A stretch of 64,000 bases of DNA from Leptospira kobayashii (GCF_003114835.2 NZ_AP025028.1:928001-992000), one strand, 5' to 3'; numbered from the stretch's first letter, positions 28,648-37,733 are shown. Translations and numbers: made by a program. Notes: generated from the sequence alone by a model not told the origin.

Positions 28648-29676
28648 TTGGCCGATTTGCAAATCAATTTAATCGAATTTAGAAATGTAACGAAAAACTT
28701 CCAACTCGGAGAAGAAAAATTCTCCGGTGTAAGTGATGTTAGTTTTTTTATACCTGCGGGCCAGATCTTCGGCATCATCGGTCAAACAGGCGCGGGAAAA
28801 TCCACTTTGATGAGGTTTATCAATCTTTTGGAATCACCTGACAGTGGTTCCATTTATTTTCAAGGTAAGGAGATTACAAAACTAAAAGGCAAAGAGCTTC
28901 GTAATCTTCGGTCGAATGTAGGAATGGTTTTTCAACAGTTTCATCTGCTTTCCAATTCCACTGTTTATGATAACATCGCACTTCCCTTAAAAGCCGCAGG
29001 TTGGCAAAAAGATAAGATACAATCAAGGGTTTTGGAACTCTTGGAACTGGTAGGTATTCCTGAAAAAAGAAATTCTTACCCGAATGAATTGAGCGGAGGT
29101 CAAAAACAAAGAGTGGGAATCGCAAGGGCACTTGCAAATCATCCCAGTCTTGTTTTATGTGACGAACCTACTTCTGCATTGGATCCTGAGACGACGGCTT
29201 CCATTTTATCACTTCTAAAAAGAATCAATAGGGATCTGGGCGTCACCATTTTGATTGTTACTCATGAGATGGAAGTCGTGAGAGACATCTGTGATTCCGT
29301 TGTAGTTATGGAAAACGGAAAAGTCGCCGAGCTCGGCTCCACCTATTCTTTATTTGCTGATCCGAAAGTGGCAATCACAAAAAAAATGACAGGAAGTATT
29401 CTTTTTCCCAAACTGCCTCCCGAAGTTTATGCTAAAACAAAAGGTGTGATATTTTCCGTTCTTTTTAAAGGATCTATTGCAAATGATCCAATACTAACGA
29501 ATGTCATCCGGCAAGTGAATGTGGATTTGAATATTTTGATGAGTAATATTGAGTATATCTCCGGCAGACCGATCGGAGTATTTTATATCGAAGTCATGGG
29601 CAAAAAGGAAGATGTTTTGTCGGCAAAAGATACATTTAGCCGATTGGGTGCTGAGATAGAAGAGGTGACTTTATGA
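28648..29676 (+). CDS. metN: Methionine ABC transporter ATPase
   Basis: This 342-residue ATPase has Walker A GQTGAGKST near residue 49, the signature ELSGGQKQRVGIARAL and Walker B LVLCDEPTSALD. The C-terminal 75 residues are a NIL regulatory domain, which in MetN binds methionine and causes trans-inhibition. It starts at TTG with AGG 7-9 bases upstream and overlaps metI by 4 bp. Confidence 0.95.
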   Translation: MADLQINLIEFRNVTKNFQLGEEKFSGVSDVSFFIPAGQIFGIIGQTGAGKSTLMRFINLLESPDSGSIYFQGKEITKLKGKELRNLRSNVGMVFQQFHLLSNSTVYDNIALPLKAAGWQKDKIQSRVLELLELVGIPEKRNSYPNELSGGQKQRVGIARALANHPSLVLCDEPTSALDPETTASILSLLKRINRDLGVTILIVTHEMEVVRDICDSVVVMENGKVAELGSTYSLFADPKVAITKKMTGSILFPKLPPEVYAKTKGVIFSVLFKGSIANDPILTNVIRQVNVDLNILMSNIEYISGRPIGVFYIEVMGKKEDVLSAKDTFSRLGAEIEEVTL

Positions 29677-30341
29677 TTCTAAGCCGTTTCTCTGAACTTT
29701 TACCGGAATTGTATTCCGCATTCGGACAGACTTTTTTAATGTTATCCATCTCTCTCTCGATTGCATTATTCATTGGAATTCCTTTGGGTTTTTTGATTTT
29801 CTTGTCTGATAAGGATTTGTTCATTAAAAATAGATTTATTTATATTTTCTTCGGCACCTTGGCAAATTTGATCCGGTCGATTCCTTATGTGATATTGCTA
29901 GTATCTTTATTGCCACTTACTTTGTTTTTGACGGGTACAACGATCGGACCGGTTGCTGCATCCGTTTCCTTGTCTGTGGCAGCCATTCCCTTTCTCGCGA
30001 GATTAGTGGAATCTTCTCTTCGGGAAATTCCGGAAGGAATTTTGGAAGCATCCGTTTCAACAGGAGCGAGTTTAATGTTAATCGTTAGGATTGTACTTTT
30101 TCCAGAGGCTTTGCCTGGAATTATTTCCGGTATTACGTTAACGACCATTAGTTTGCTTAGCTATTCCGCAATGGCCGGAATTGTAGGAGGAGGCGGGATA
30201 GGAGATTTGGCGATCCGGTTCGGTTATTATCGCTATGAAGATGATGTTATGTTTTTCACAGTAGCTGTTCTTATATTACTGGTGCAACTCATCCAATTGA
30301 CGGGCGATCGGTTAAGAAGAAAATTCGATAAAAGAAGTTAA
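29673..30341 (+). CDS. metI: Methionine ABC transporter permease
   Basis: This 222-residue integral membrane protein has about five hydrophobic segments. The EAA-type coupling loop (EASVSTGASLMLIVRIVLFPEALPG) and the family C-terminus MAGIVGGGGIGDLAIRFGYYRY are present. It completes the metQ-metN-metI operon and is followed by a strong hairpin shared with the convergent lipoprotein B gene. Confidence 0.95.
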   Translation: MILSRFSELLPELYSAFGQTFLMLSISLSIALFIGIPLGFLIFLSDKDLFIKNRFIYIFFGTLANLIRSIPYVILLVSLLPLTLFLTGTTIGPVAASVSLSVAAIPFLARLVESSLREIPEGILEASVSTGASLMLIVRIVLFPEALPGIISGITLTTISLLSYSAMAGIVGGGGIGDLAIRFGYYRYEDDVMFFTVAVLILLVQLIQLTGDRLRRKFDKRS

Positions 30342-30371
30342 TCTATTTTTATTTGCGATTTAAACAAATGA

Positions 30372-30416
30372 TTTATACAAACTTTGAAAATTTATCTTTG
30401 TCAAAGTTTGTATAAA
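30372..30416. terminator. 15-bp perfect hairpin between convergent metI and lipoprotein B
   Basis: The arms 30372-30386 and 30402-30416 (TTTATACAAACTTTG and its complement) pair without mismatch around a 15-base AT-rich loop. Being AT-rich and between two converging genes, it is best read as a bidirectional terminator. The left flank gives a weak A/T run for each strand. Confidence 0.6.
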
Positions 30417-30439
30417 ATCTAACAGATGAGATTACCCGC

Positions 30440-31927
30440 TTATCCTCCGCAGGCGTTTCCGCCACCACCGGATGCACTTCCGCCGGCACTAGCACCGCCG
30501 CTACTACTGCTTCCTCCTGGCAATAAATACTTTTTGTCCGCTTCTATGAGTGCGGAGGAAGAAGTAGAAAACTGTTTGGTTGTTGTTAAGTTATAATTCG
30601 GTACGGAAAACGCCGGATTAATCTGCAAACTTTCCGTAAGAAAAACATAATCAGTTCTCCAAGGAGATCCCGTATCCAATGCATTTGGTGCAGGATAGGC
30701 TGCGTTAGTGACCGGATTTAGATCGGCAGGATCTGTACTTGGTTTGCGGTTTCCCAACGCCCCCCATTCTACCCATGATCCTTCATAATTTCTAGTCGGG
30801 TAACCTGCAATGGAATTCGAAGCAAAGAATGCTGCTGCTGCTTTCACGCCTGTTTGCCCGTATGTAATTACGGTTTTGCCTTGAGCATAACCGGCACCAG
30901 CCAGAAGTGCTTTGATTTCCGCCTTTGTTTTGAATTCGGATGTGCTTGAGTTGATAAGAGAAGAAGAAGGAACATTTTTGGCCCCTGAAATGCGTCCTTC
31001 GTGGTTCGTATAACAAGTATTCGATGTAATCGGGGTAGTCAATTTATTCACACAGCTTAATGATGCACTTGCAACCGTGCTACTTGCGGTTCCATTGTAT
31101 TCACTCACGGTCCTTGCATCCCAAAAAAATACTCCTCCCGTAGGAATAGGAGTTACCTTTTCAAAAGTTGTTACACCGTTTTTCAGAATATGAATGATAT
31201 CTCCTATGGTTGCATGTAAAATTGTATTGTCCGTAAATATATTTTTTGCGGAAGCAGTACGACCGAATTGAGGCCCAGATGTTACGGTAAATGTCGTAAG
31301 TGTTCCCGCAGTTGCGTGGTATTTTACCGCACCGTTCAAAACTGCAAGATGGTTTTTATCTACACCCCAATAACGAAGGGCGAACCAACCACGTAACGCT
31401 TGTAATAAGTTGTCATCCGTTGCAGTGTCGGCGGAGAATACAACCAAATCCTGGCGTAAGTCGAGTCCGAATGTTCCAAAAAACGAATCTATTGTTTTTC
31501 CTTCAGGCAAGATCGATTCGGTTTCTATAATTCCATTGCTTCTTGATTGGCCGAAAAAGCTACTTGGGTTGTTTAGAACGTAAGTAAATACATCTTTTCC
31601 GTTCGGAACCGCGTAACTATTGGATACAACGGATGAATTTGTCTGTATTTGAAATATAATCAAGCTGCCAGTGACTCCCGGCGGTTTGGAGTTCGCCCAA
31701 TCGGATCTGTACTTTTCCAAGGTTGCGGCGGTGATGAGTCCGTATTTATTTTCTGAATAGTTTTCAGCTGATTCACTTGCAAGGTCGGCAGCAGAGTTTA
31801 CTTTCGGAGAAATAGGAATGAGCAGCTTTAATGCAGCAGGCACAAAAGCATACTCCGGAACTTTTTTACATTCTAAGTTTACTAATAATAAACTTAGCAA
31901 AAGAATTGGAATTTTTATAGATCGCAT
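30440..31927 (-). CDS. Tandem-rhodanese lipoprotein B (catalytic Cys lost)
   Basis: This protein has about 495 residues from the ATG at 31927, which has an AGGAA site upstream. The signal has Cys at 20 after VNLE, an unusual lipobox with Glu at -1. It is paralogous to lipoproteins A and C: WFALRYWGVDKNHLAVLNG in the first rhodanese domain, and GYPTRNYEGSWVEW after the second active-site loop. That loop reads VITYGQTGVKA, with Gly357 where A and C have Cys. An insertion in this domain carries two cysteines (SLSCVNK, SNTCYTN). The tail is Gly/Ser-rich and ends NACGG. It may bind rather than transfer sulfur; function unknown. Last gene of a three-gene operon. Confidence 0.75.
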   Translation of the reverse strand: MRSIKIPILLLSLLLVNLECKKVPEYAFVPAALKLLIPISPKVNSAADLASESAENYSENKYGLITAATLEKYRSDWANSKPPGVTGSLIIFQIQTNSSVVSNSYAVPNGKDVFTYVLNNPSSFFGQSRSNGIIETESILPEGKTIDSFFGTFGLDLRQDLVVFSADTATDDNLLQALRGWFALRYWGVDKNHLAVLNGAVKYHATAGTLTTFTVTSGPQFGRTASAKNIFTDNTILHATIGDIIHILKNGVTTFEKVTPIPTGGVFFWDARTVSEYNGTASSTVASASLSCVNKLTTPITSNTCYTNHEGRISGAKNVPSSSLINSSTSEFKTKAEIKALLAGAGYAQGKTVITYGQTGVKAAAAFFASNSIAGYPTRNYEGSWVEWGALGNRKPSTDPADLNPVTNAAYPAPNALDTGSPWRTDYVFLTESLQINPAFSVPNYNLTTTKQFSTSSSALIEADKKYLLPGGSSSSGGASAGGSASGGGGNACGG

Positions 31928-31940
31928 AATGTATATTCCT

Positions 31941-32888
31941 TTATAAATTATATGGTAAAGTCGCAGCGAAACCGATTGTTTCCAGTTTGGCGGTATTGTA
32001 ACCCGATATGGTTTTTGAATAGAAAACGGTATAAAAATTTCCGAACGAATCCGAAAAACCAAGCCCTACTTCTACGTTATGGAAATCTTCTTTTCTTCCC
32101 CAAGCAGGTCTATCATTTGCTACCCAAAGATCCGCCAGGTTTACACCTGTGGTTAGATCCGGGATCTTCAGATCAAAATAGTTATAAGGAGGTTCTTGTC
32201 TTGGATCTGCAAAAGCATATCCACCTTGTCCGATTTGCCCTCTCCCCCCGACGGTGAAAAAAATATTCTCCAGAAATCTTTTATAGAATGCGCCGTAGTA
32301 AAGAATATCTTCCGGTACCGGAGCCTGTCTTTTTCTATAACTCCATTCTCCCAAAGCACCTAATCCCCAGAAGTTGAAGTCTTTCGCGAGGTAAAGATTT
32401 ACTTCTCCACCACTTGCACCGTCTCCCAAAGCTTGCGGGTTACGATCGTAGTCCCCTTTTTTAATCGCACCTGCACGAACGGATATGGTGGGCATCCAAA
32501 AATACTTGGAATCAAATTCATCGATCAGCTTATAACGAAGTCCTAATCGGCTATCCAATACTCCGTATTTATCCGGAGATTCCGGAGTTGTTTGAGTTCC
32601 GAAAAATCGATCAAAGATTTTATGACGTCCTAATTTTCCGAAACCGGAGCTCACGTCCGCAGTCAGTCTATCGGTGATTCCGTATTCAAGAATCAAACTT
32701 CCTGCATTGATCCGAACATTATCGTCATAGCTGGAATGATTGTTTGCCAAATAAGCACTGTTATATTCCGAATGAACGAAAACGGGTCGTACCCAAAGTT
32801 GTCTTTCGTAGGGCGCCCAAGCCTGCTGCGCCGACAGAGAAGAGTATAGAAAGAAGACTGTGCCAAAGATTTTTTTTATATGTTTCAT
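31941..32888 (-). CDS. Outer-membrane beta-barrel protein, unknown substrate
   Basis: This 315-residue protein has a signal peptide (residues 1-20, cleavage near LSAQQ). It is rich in alternating aromatic and polar residues (RLGLRYKLIDEF, GLGFSDSFGNFYTVFYSKT), as in a transporter-type barrel of about 12-14 strands. It is not recognised as a specific porin. It is 13 bp before lipoprotein B and 38 bp after the haem-less cytochrome-like gene. Confidence 0.7.
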   Translation of the reverse strand: MKHIKKIFGTVFFLYSSLSAQQAWAPYERQLWVRPVFVHSEYNSAYLANNHSSYDDNVRINAGSLILEYGITDRLTADVSSGFGKLGRHKIFDRFFGTQTTPESPDKYGVLDSRLGLRYKLIDEFDSKYFWMPTISVRAGAIKKGDYDRNPQALGDGASGGEVNLYLAKDFNFWGLGALGEWSYRKRQAPVPEDILYYGAFYKRFLENIFFTVGGRGQIGQGGYAFADPRQEPPYNYFDLKIPDLTTGVNLADLWVANDRPAWGRKEDFHNVEVGLGFSDSFGNFYTVFYSKTISGYNTAKLETIGFAATLPYNL

Positions 32889-32926
32889 ATTAATATTGTA
32901 TATAATGATATACTTAAGTAAGTTTA

Positions 32927-33286
32927 TTACTTCTTATCCAGTTTTACGTTAAACCGAATGCTAACGAAATATTCCAAAGCATCCAATTGTTCTTCCGTCA
33001 ATTTGCCTGCGAAGTCGGGAAGACTGACTCTGCGTTTTTCCGTATTAGGGAGCGCACCTTGTAGATAATCCAGTCTCTCCGCTTGGGCGACTTCTTTTGT
33101 CTTATCCGTTGCTGTGGCAAGTTCTACTTCTTGGTTGAAGACTGCTTTTCCCAGGTGAAACTTTTCCCTATCCTTTCCTTGGGGAACCTGAGCGACACCT
33201 CCTCCTCCGAATCCTCCTGAGGGGAAAATGGAGAGAGTGAGGGATGTAATAACGAATATAGTGAATGCAGTTATTATTTTTTTCAT
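32927..33286 (-). CDS. Small exported cytochrome-c-like protein without haem site
   Basis: This 119-residue protein has a signal peptide (residues 1-20) and a Gly-rich start. The segment KFHLGKAVFNQEV resembles the opening of a class I cytochrome c. The C-terminus SLPDFAGKLTEEQLDALEYF resembles the Met-ligand loop and last helix (usually MPxFxxxL-EE-ALxxYV). It has no cysteine at all, so it cannot attach haem c. It may be a degenerate or repurposed partner of the barrel and lipoprotein downstream. The resemblance is by eye. Confidence 0.6.
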   Translation of the reverse strand: MKKIITAFTIFVITSLTLSIFPSGGFGGGGVAQVPQGKDREKFHLGKAVFNQEVELATATDKTKEVAQAERLDYLQGALPNTEKRRVSLPDFAGKLTEEQLDALEYFVSIRFNVKLDKK

Positions 33287-33364
33287 TGTTTTAGGCCTCT
33301 TGGTTCCACAAAATAGAACAAATGTCTGTTATCAAGGACAAAAAGTATAATTTATTGGATAATT

Positions 33365-33397
33365 GCAAGAAAAACCGCCCAATGAATTGAGCGGTTT
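33365..33397 (-). terminator. Rho-independent terminator of lipoprotein C
   Basis: On the minus strand AAACCGCTCAAT pairs with ATTGGGCGGTTT (12 bp with one G-T pair, 2-base loop), followed by TTCTTG. It lies 16 bp after the stop of lipoprotein C and separates it from the downstream three-gene operon. Confidence 0.8.
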
Positions 33398-33412
33398 GTA
33401 TAATGAATCGGA

Positions 33413-34864
33413 CTATTGGTTTTTGTAGGTCAAGTCGTCGATTTGGATTTGTCTGGAAGTAGTTGGAGTAGCGTTCACTTTCAAGTTAGCATAAGTTGCA
33501 ACTACACCGGTTGCATTGAATTGCAAGCTTTCAGTAAGGTCTGCAGAATCCGTTGCGAATTTGGAACCGGAAGGAAGGTTTTGTTTTCCTCCTGTAGTCG
33601 AAGTCAATGAACTCCATTCGATCCAAGAGTTGTCATAAAATGCAGTCGGTTTACCAAGGATGATAAATGTGGACATTCCTGTGATCATTGATCTTGCATT
33701 TGTTCTGCAATATTGTAAAATCACTTGTCCGTCTTTGTATCCCGATTTACCTGCGTTATCCGATTGCCAAGTTACGTCTTTCCAAAGCGCAGCGATTTCC
33801 GCTTTTGTTTTGAATCTACCTGTTGTTTGGTTGATGAATTTCGGCCATGGAGCAAAAACCGCACCTTTGATATGACCTTCGATCGCACTTTTGTTATTTG
33901 TTGAACTGCTACCGTTGTATTCACTAACTCCGGTTGCTGTTGCAGTTCCGATATATTCGGCATTTGCTGTTATGCTTCCGTTGAATCTTGCGTCAGCAAT
34001 AAACACTGATCCGGAAAATCCAGTTGCTGATGAATTTCCACCTGCTTTCACAAGGGCAATTACGTTCTCCACTGGTTGAGCTAAAACCGAGTTGTCCACA
34101 TTCTTAAAAGATTTTACGGAGAATGTTCCTGTATTAGTTGGTGAGCTTTGCCCGCCGGATGCTACCAATTCCGATGCTGAAAATTGTGTTTTGATGTCTC
34201 CGTCTAAGATTGCTAGGTTCTTCTTATCTGCCCCCCAATATCTTAACCAGAACAATCCGCGAGCAGTAGTTTGGTAGATAGAGCCTTTCGGTGCATTGGG
34301 AAGATCCGTTGAATAACCGTTCGCTCCGGAACCACCATTAACGCCTGTTCCAGTATCAGTTCCCGCTGCAAATATAACCAAATCTTTAGTTAGATCGATA
34401 TTATAAAATTTTAGAAATGCATCTGTTCTTGCTCCGTCAGGAAGAGCGGTAGGAACATAAGTAACCCCGCTATTTCTTTCTTGGCGAAAGTTGATATCGG
34501 TTCCACCACCTTGGTTCCAATCGTAAACGAATACTCCTGTCGCCGGCTTAATGTATTCTTGTCCTGAACCAGCTGTGTTCGATTGAAGGATTACTAAGTT
34601 TCCTGAAATTCCGTCAGGCTTTGTTCCTGCCCAGTTCGCGATCCATTTTTTAACTGTGGTCGCAGTCACTAAGCCGTAATTGTTGTTATCATAATTGTCT
34701 GCCGATTCGACGGCAAGATCTGCCGCGGAATTTACTTTCACGCCGTTTCCAAGTAGTGCTGCCAAAACGAGTAACCCTGTATTGTCGTCTTTGTCTTTCT
34801 TGCAGGCTCCTAGAAACCCAAAAAGGACAAGACCAACTGCTAATTTACCGATGATATTTTTCAT
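33413..34864 (-). CDS. Tandem-rhodanese lipoprotein C
   Basis: This 483-residue protein starts at the ATG at 34864 (AGAGGA upstream). It has a standard lipobox (FLGAC, then KKDKDDN). The two rhodanese-like domains match A and B: FWLRYWGADKKNLAILDGD in the first, and VILQYCRTNARS (C386) then GKPTAFYDNSWIEWSSL in the second. The active-site loop is closest to canonical sulfurtransferases (compare YCTGGIRS at 37792-38739). It is likely outer-membrane or periplasm-facing. It has its own terminator and lies 206 bp downstream of the XRE-cupin regulator on the same strand, so that regulator may control it. Confidence 0.8.
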   Translation of the reverse strand: MKNIIGKLAVGLVLFGFLGACKKDKDDNTGLLVLAALLGNGVKVNSAADLAVESADNYDNNNYGLVTATTVKKWIANWAGTKPDGISGNLVILQSNTAGSGQEYIKPATGVFVYDWNQGGGTDINFRQERNSGVTYVPTALPDGARTDAFLKFYNIDLTKDLVIFAAGTDTGTGVNGGSGANGYSTDLPNAPKGSIYQTTARGLFWLRYWGADKKNLAILDGDIKTQFSASELVASGGQSSPTNTGTFSVKSFKNVDNSVLAQPVENVIALVKAGGNSSATGFSGSVFIADARFNGSITANAEYIGTATATGVSEYNGSSSTNNKSAIEGHIKGAVFAPWPKFINQTTGRFKTKAEIAALWKDVTWQSDNAGKSGYKDGQVILQYCRTNARSMITGMSTFIILGKPTAFYDNSWIEWSSLTSTTGGKQNLPSGSKFATDSADLTESLQFNATGVVATYANLKVNATPTTSRQIQIDDLTYKNQ

Positions 34865-35070
34865 GGTATTTTCCTCTAAATGCAAATTTCCTCCGGTAAG
34901 GGTTTCTGTCCCTAAAGGAAGATAAGCCAAACTGAAACGGAGGGGGTTAGAATTCAATCAGATTAGTCCGTTATAATGAATAAAAATATGCTATTACGAA
35001 CAGATGATTGGATATTTGTACAATATGTTCAGCATTTTGGGGAAGCTATGATAAGTTCCCCTGATGGGGG

Positions 35071-35679
35071 TTATTTTTTGTCGTGTTGGAGGGAATTGAC
35101 CCAAAAAATTTTCGCGATGGAATCGGCGGCGTTTTTGATTTGTAGCAGATCGGAAGCGAGGAAAATCGCGCTGTCACCTGATTCCAGAAAGTAATTGCGA
35201 TCCCGAAAGTTCAGCTCCAGATTTCCATCCAATACAACAACATTTTGTTCAAATTGATTTTCGAACCAGCTGGGAAGAGGGTAGGAACCAGGTGCCACCT
35301 TGATCTCATATAACTCCAGTTTTTCATTTTCGTCTTTATGAAGTGCTCTTGCTTCCAGATTTCCTTTATGCAATTTTAAAATCCTGGCTTCTTCTTTTTT
35401 GATGATTTTGGGATTTCTTAAAAACAAGTCGGGAACCATTTCTGCAATTGTAGTCCGCAAAGCTTTCGAGAGTTTCCAGAGAATTCCGATGCTAGGCGTT
35501 GTTTTGCCGGATTCTATTAATCCCAACATTCCCCGACTAACGTTTGATATTTGAGAAACCCTTTCCATGGAATAACCAAGCTCAATTCTGCGCTTTTTAA
35601 TGGTTAACCCTAGAACACTTGTTAGTAGTTCTTCCGCTTCAGTTTTGGTTTGGTTTTCTAAAACTTCTGTCTTCTTCAT
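35071..35679 (-). CDS. XRE-family regulator with cupin sensor domain
   Basis: This 202-residue protein has an N-terminal helix-turn-helix (about residues 22-78: LGLTIKKRRIELGYSMERVS, then SRGMLGLIESGKTTPS) and a C-terminal cupin_2 domain (about 118-195: VVVLDGNLELNFRDRNYFLESGDSAIF). Such regulators sense small ligands or redox state and often control nearby genes. The start lies inside the 3' end of the membrane glycosyltransferase gene (41-bp overlap), with GGAAGAGAG upstream. Likely targets are lipoprotein C or the divergent sulfurtransferase; this is inference. Confidence 0.88.
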   Translation of the reverse strand: MKKTEVLENQTKTEAEELLTSVLGLTIKKRRIELGYSMERVSQISNVSRGMLGLIESGKTTPSIGILWKLSKALRTTIAEMVPDLFLRNPKIIKKEEARILKLHKGNLEARALHKDENEKLELYEIKVAPGSYPLPSWFENQFEQNVVVLDGNLELNFRDRNYFLESGDSAIFLASDLLQIKNAADSIAKIFWVNSLQHDKK

Positions 35680-37129
35680 AAAAATCTCTCTTCCCTTTTT
35701 TAATAGGTGGCCGGAGCTTTTTCCATGAATTTAATATATTAGATATTTTGTAAAGTATAATAGAAAATATTCGAAATTCTAGTAAGAAAATAATGAATAA
35801 GAGGGTGAATTCTGTTATTCTTAACGAAATGGGAAGGTTGTAAAACCCAGAGGAACCCATTGCTTCCGTGCGGGAAAGTCCTAGGTTTGTGTTGGTCAAA
35901 TACGCCATTTGAGGGACTACTGCAACGAGCCAGAGCAAAGAAGGTTTTTCATCCATGTTTTTCCAAAGAAAGGGAAGCAGAAAAAGAAAATACCAAGGAT
36001 TTACAATGGGGGCGAGGATGAGGAAAAGTAGAAAAAAATAGCCTGTGATTTCGAATGCCTTTTCTTTTGTTCGAAACAAGTTCTTTCTCATACAGAAGAG
36101 AAAGATCGCTACAGCTAACAGAATAAGAACAACGGCAAGCCTTGCCTGGTTTTGGAATAAGATTCTGATGATGGGAAACAGAAGGGAGTTGAATTCGAAT
36201 TCTTTTCCAAATGCAAAAACGGAAAATAGATTCCATTTCCAGTCCCCATCCAATAGGGCGGGAAGAAAAATAAACGGGAATATTGCACCTAATGCAAGAT
36301 AAATGGTATTTTTTATCAGTCTGATAAAATAGGAACGGTCCGGGAATGTATCCGGATTCCATCGTAAAATCAGCAAGGGTATGAAAAATACGATAAACAA
36401 TTTACAGTGAATTCCCAGACCGAATACGAACCAAGCGATTCTTTCGTAGGATTTTTCGTTCAGCCATATGGAGAATAAAAGAAAAAACAAGGGAATCAGT
36501 TCAAAATGCGCATTCGCATAAACTTCTTTCAATAGAATTGGAAATAAAAAATACAAAACAGCGGATCTTGCATTTTTTAAAGAGAATATAAAATATAGAA
36601 CCGCAAGATCAAAGAAAATGTAACCGATCTTTAATGTGATTAAAGAATAATAGGAAAATTTGTACGAGAGAAAAAAATAAACTTCTATCAGTGGAAAATA
36701 AATAGTGGTCCAATCTGGATGATTGATCCTGGAAAGTATTCCGCTGCCCGCTTCATTAAATGCTAGTTTTGTGGTATCCGAGAAAAAAGACTCCGGAGGA
36801 TGGTTATAAGGAGAAATTCCGTGGGCAACAAGACCTCCTTCCCATAGATACCGCGCCCAATCATCTTCCCAGATGGGATTTGAAAAAGAGAGAATGACCC
36901 GTAGAATCAAACCGAAAAAGACGAATTTGAAAAAATTGGTTTTATAAAACTCTAAAGAAACGGTTGTTAGTAGATAAAAAGATCCTGTCAAAAGAAGTAG
37001 GATTAGAATATAGGAGAGAATTCCCCATTGGACCGTATAAAAACCGAAAGATAAGGATATTGAAAAAAATAAGACGAAAAAAAGATAGGGAAGTGTCCTT
37101 CCCCATTCGGTTTGCAGATTTTTAAACAC
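35639..37129 (-). CDS. GT-C type membrane glycosyltransferase
   Basis: This 496-residue protein has about 11-12 hydrophobic segments. The first large loop reads WEDDWARYLWEGGLVAHGISPYNHPPESF. The acidic pair (DD) and the RYLWEGxxxxxGxxPY pattern are typical of polyprenyl-phosphate-sugar-dependent mannosyl-type transferases. The protein at 40794-42068 shares the same pattern (DDFYRFLWDGYLVSHSVNPF). Acceptor unknown. It is 3 bp after the DUF4395 gene, so the two are cotranscribed. Confidence 0.75.
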   Translation of the reverse strand: MFKNLQTEWGRTLPYLFFVLFFSISLSFGFYTVQWGILSYILILLLLTGSFYLLTTVSLEFYKTNFFKFVFFGLILRVILSFSNPIWEDDWARYLWEGGLVAHGISPYNHPPESFFSDTTKLAFNEAGSGILSRINHPDWTTIYFPLIEVYFFLSYKFSYYSLITLKIGYIFFDLAVLYFIFSLKNARSAVLYFLFPILLKEVYANAHFELIPLFFLLFSIWLNEKSYERIAWFVFGLGIHCKLFIVFFIPLLILRWNPDTFPDRSYFIRLIKNTIYLALGAIFPFIFLPALLDGDWKWNLFSVFAFGKEFEFNSLLFPIIRILFQNQARLAVVLILLAVAIFLFCMRKNLFRTKEKAFEITGYFFLLFLILAPIVNPWYFLFLLPFLWKNMDEKPSLLWLVAVVPQMAYLTNTNLGLSRTEAMGSSGFYNLPISLRITEFTLLFIIFLLEFRIFSIILYKISNILNSWKKLRPPIKKGKRDFYEEDRSFRKPNQN

Positions 37130-37132
37130 GCA

Positions 37133-37609
37133 TTATTTATTAAAGCTGAGGTTATTGCATCGTTCGCATATTTCTTCAGGAATTACACCTAACTTCATTA
37201 AGATCCCGAAAAAGAAACATCCTGCACAGAACCCAAGGAAACTTTCCAAGGAAGCGAAAAAAACCAAAATACCCAGTACGATTTGATAAGCGGTTCCTAA
37301 GTTGAGAAAATAAAGAATCAATGCTGCGAGAGCAAAACTAAATCCGATGGCTTGCGCGAATCTTTTGGGCGGTCCTGCGGTTCCTATAAAAGAAATCTTT
37401 AATTTGGGAACAATCCAATTGGCGGTGAGCCAGGCAAACGGTTCATATTTCGGTCCGTAACTCAATCTTGCGGTAAATCCAAAAAGGAGAAAGCCGAGAA
37501 GGTATGGATTGGGGAAAAGGATCGAGAGTACTCCGATCACTACAACGGAAAAGGCAACAATTCTGGTCGCATTTTCGTTCACTACATCCGGATAATAGCC
37601 AAGTTTCAT
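37133..37609 (-). CDS. DUF4395 membrane protein
   Basis: This 158-residue protein has four hydrophobic segments in two pairs, with the FGFTARLSYGPKYEPFAWL segment and LESFLGFCAGCFFFGILMK (CxxC-like FCAGC) characteristic of DUF4395. It ends in a CERC motif. Members in other bacteria, including actinobacteria, lie beside rhodanese-type sulfurtransferases and thioredoxins. Here it is divergent from an exported sulfurtransferase, which fits that pattern. Function is unknown, perhaps membrane thiol or sulfur handling. Confidence 0.78.
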   Translation of the reverse strand: MKLGYYPDVVNENATRIVAFSVVVIGVLSILFPNPYLLGFLLFGFTARLSYGPKYEPFAWLTANWIVPKLKISFIGTAGPPKRFAQAIGFSFALAALILYFLNLGTAYQIVLGILVFFASLESFLGFCAGCFFFGILMKLGVIPEEICERCNNLSFNK

Positions 37610-37733
37610 AAAATTCTACCTGAAGCTTAGACTTCGAAGTAGGGTTGGATCTGCAAGAAAAATTCGTTTTTGCAGATGAAAAGTTTATTTTATTGACGTA
37701 AATGGGCTATTTTTATGCCTTATCTTCATAATA

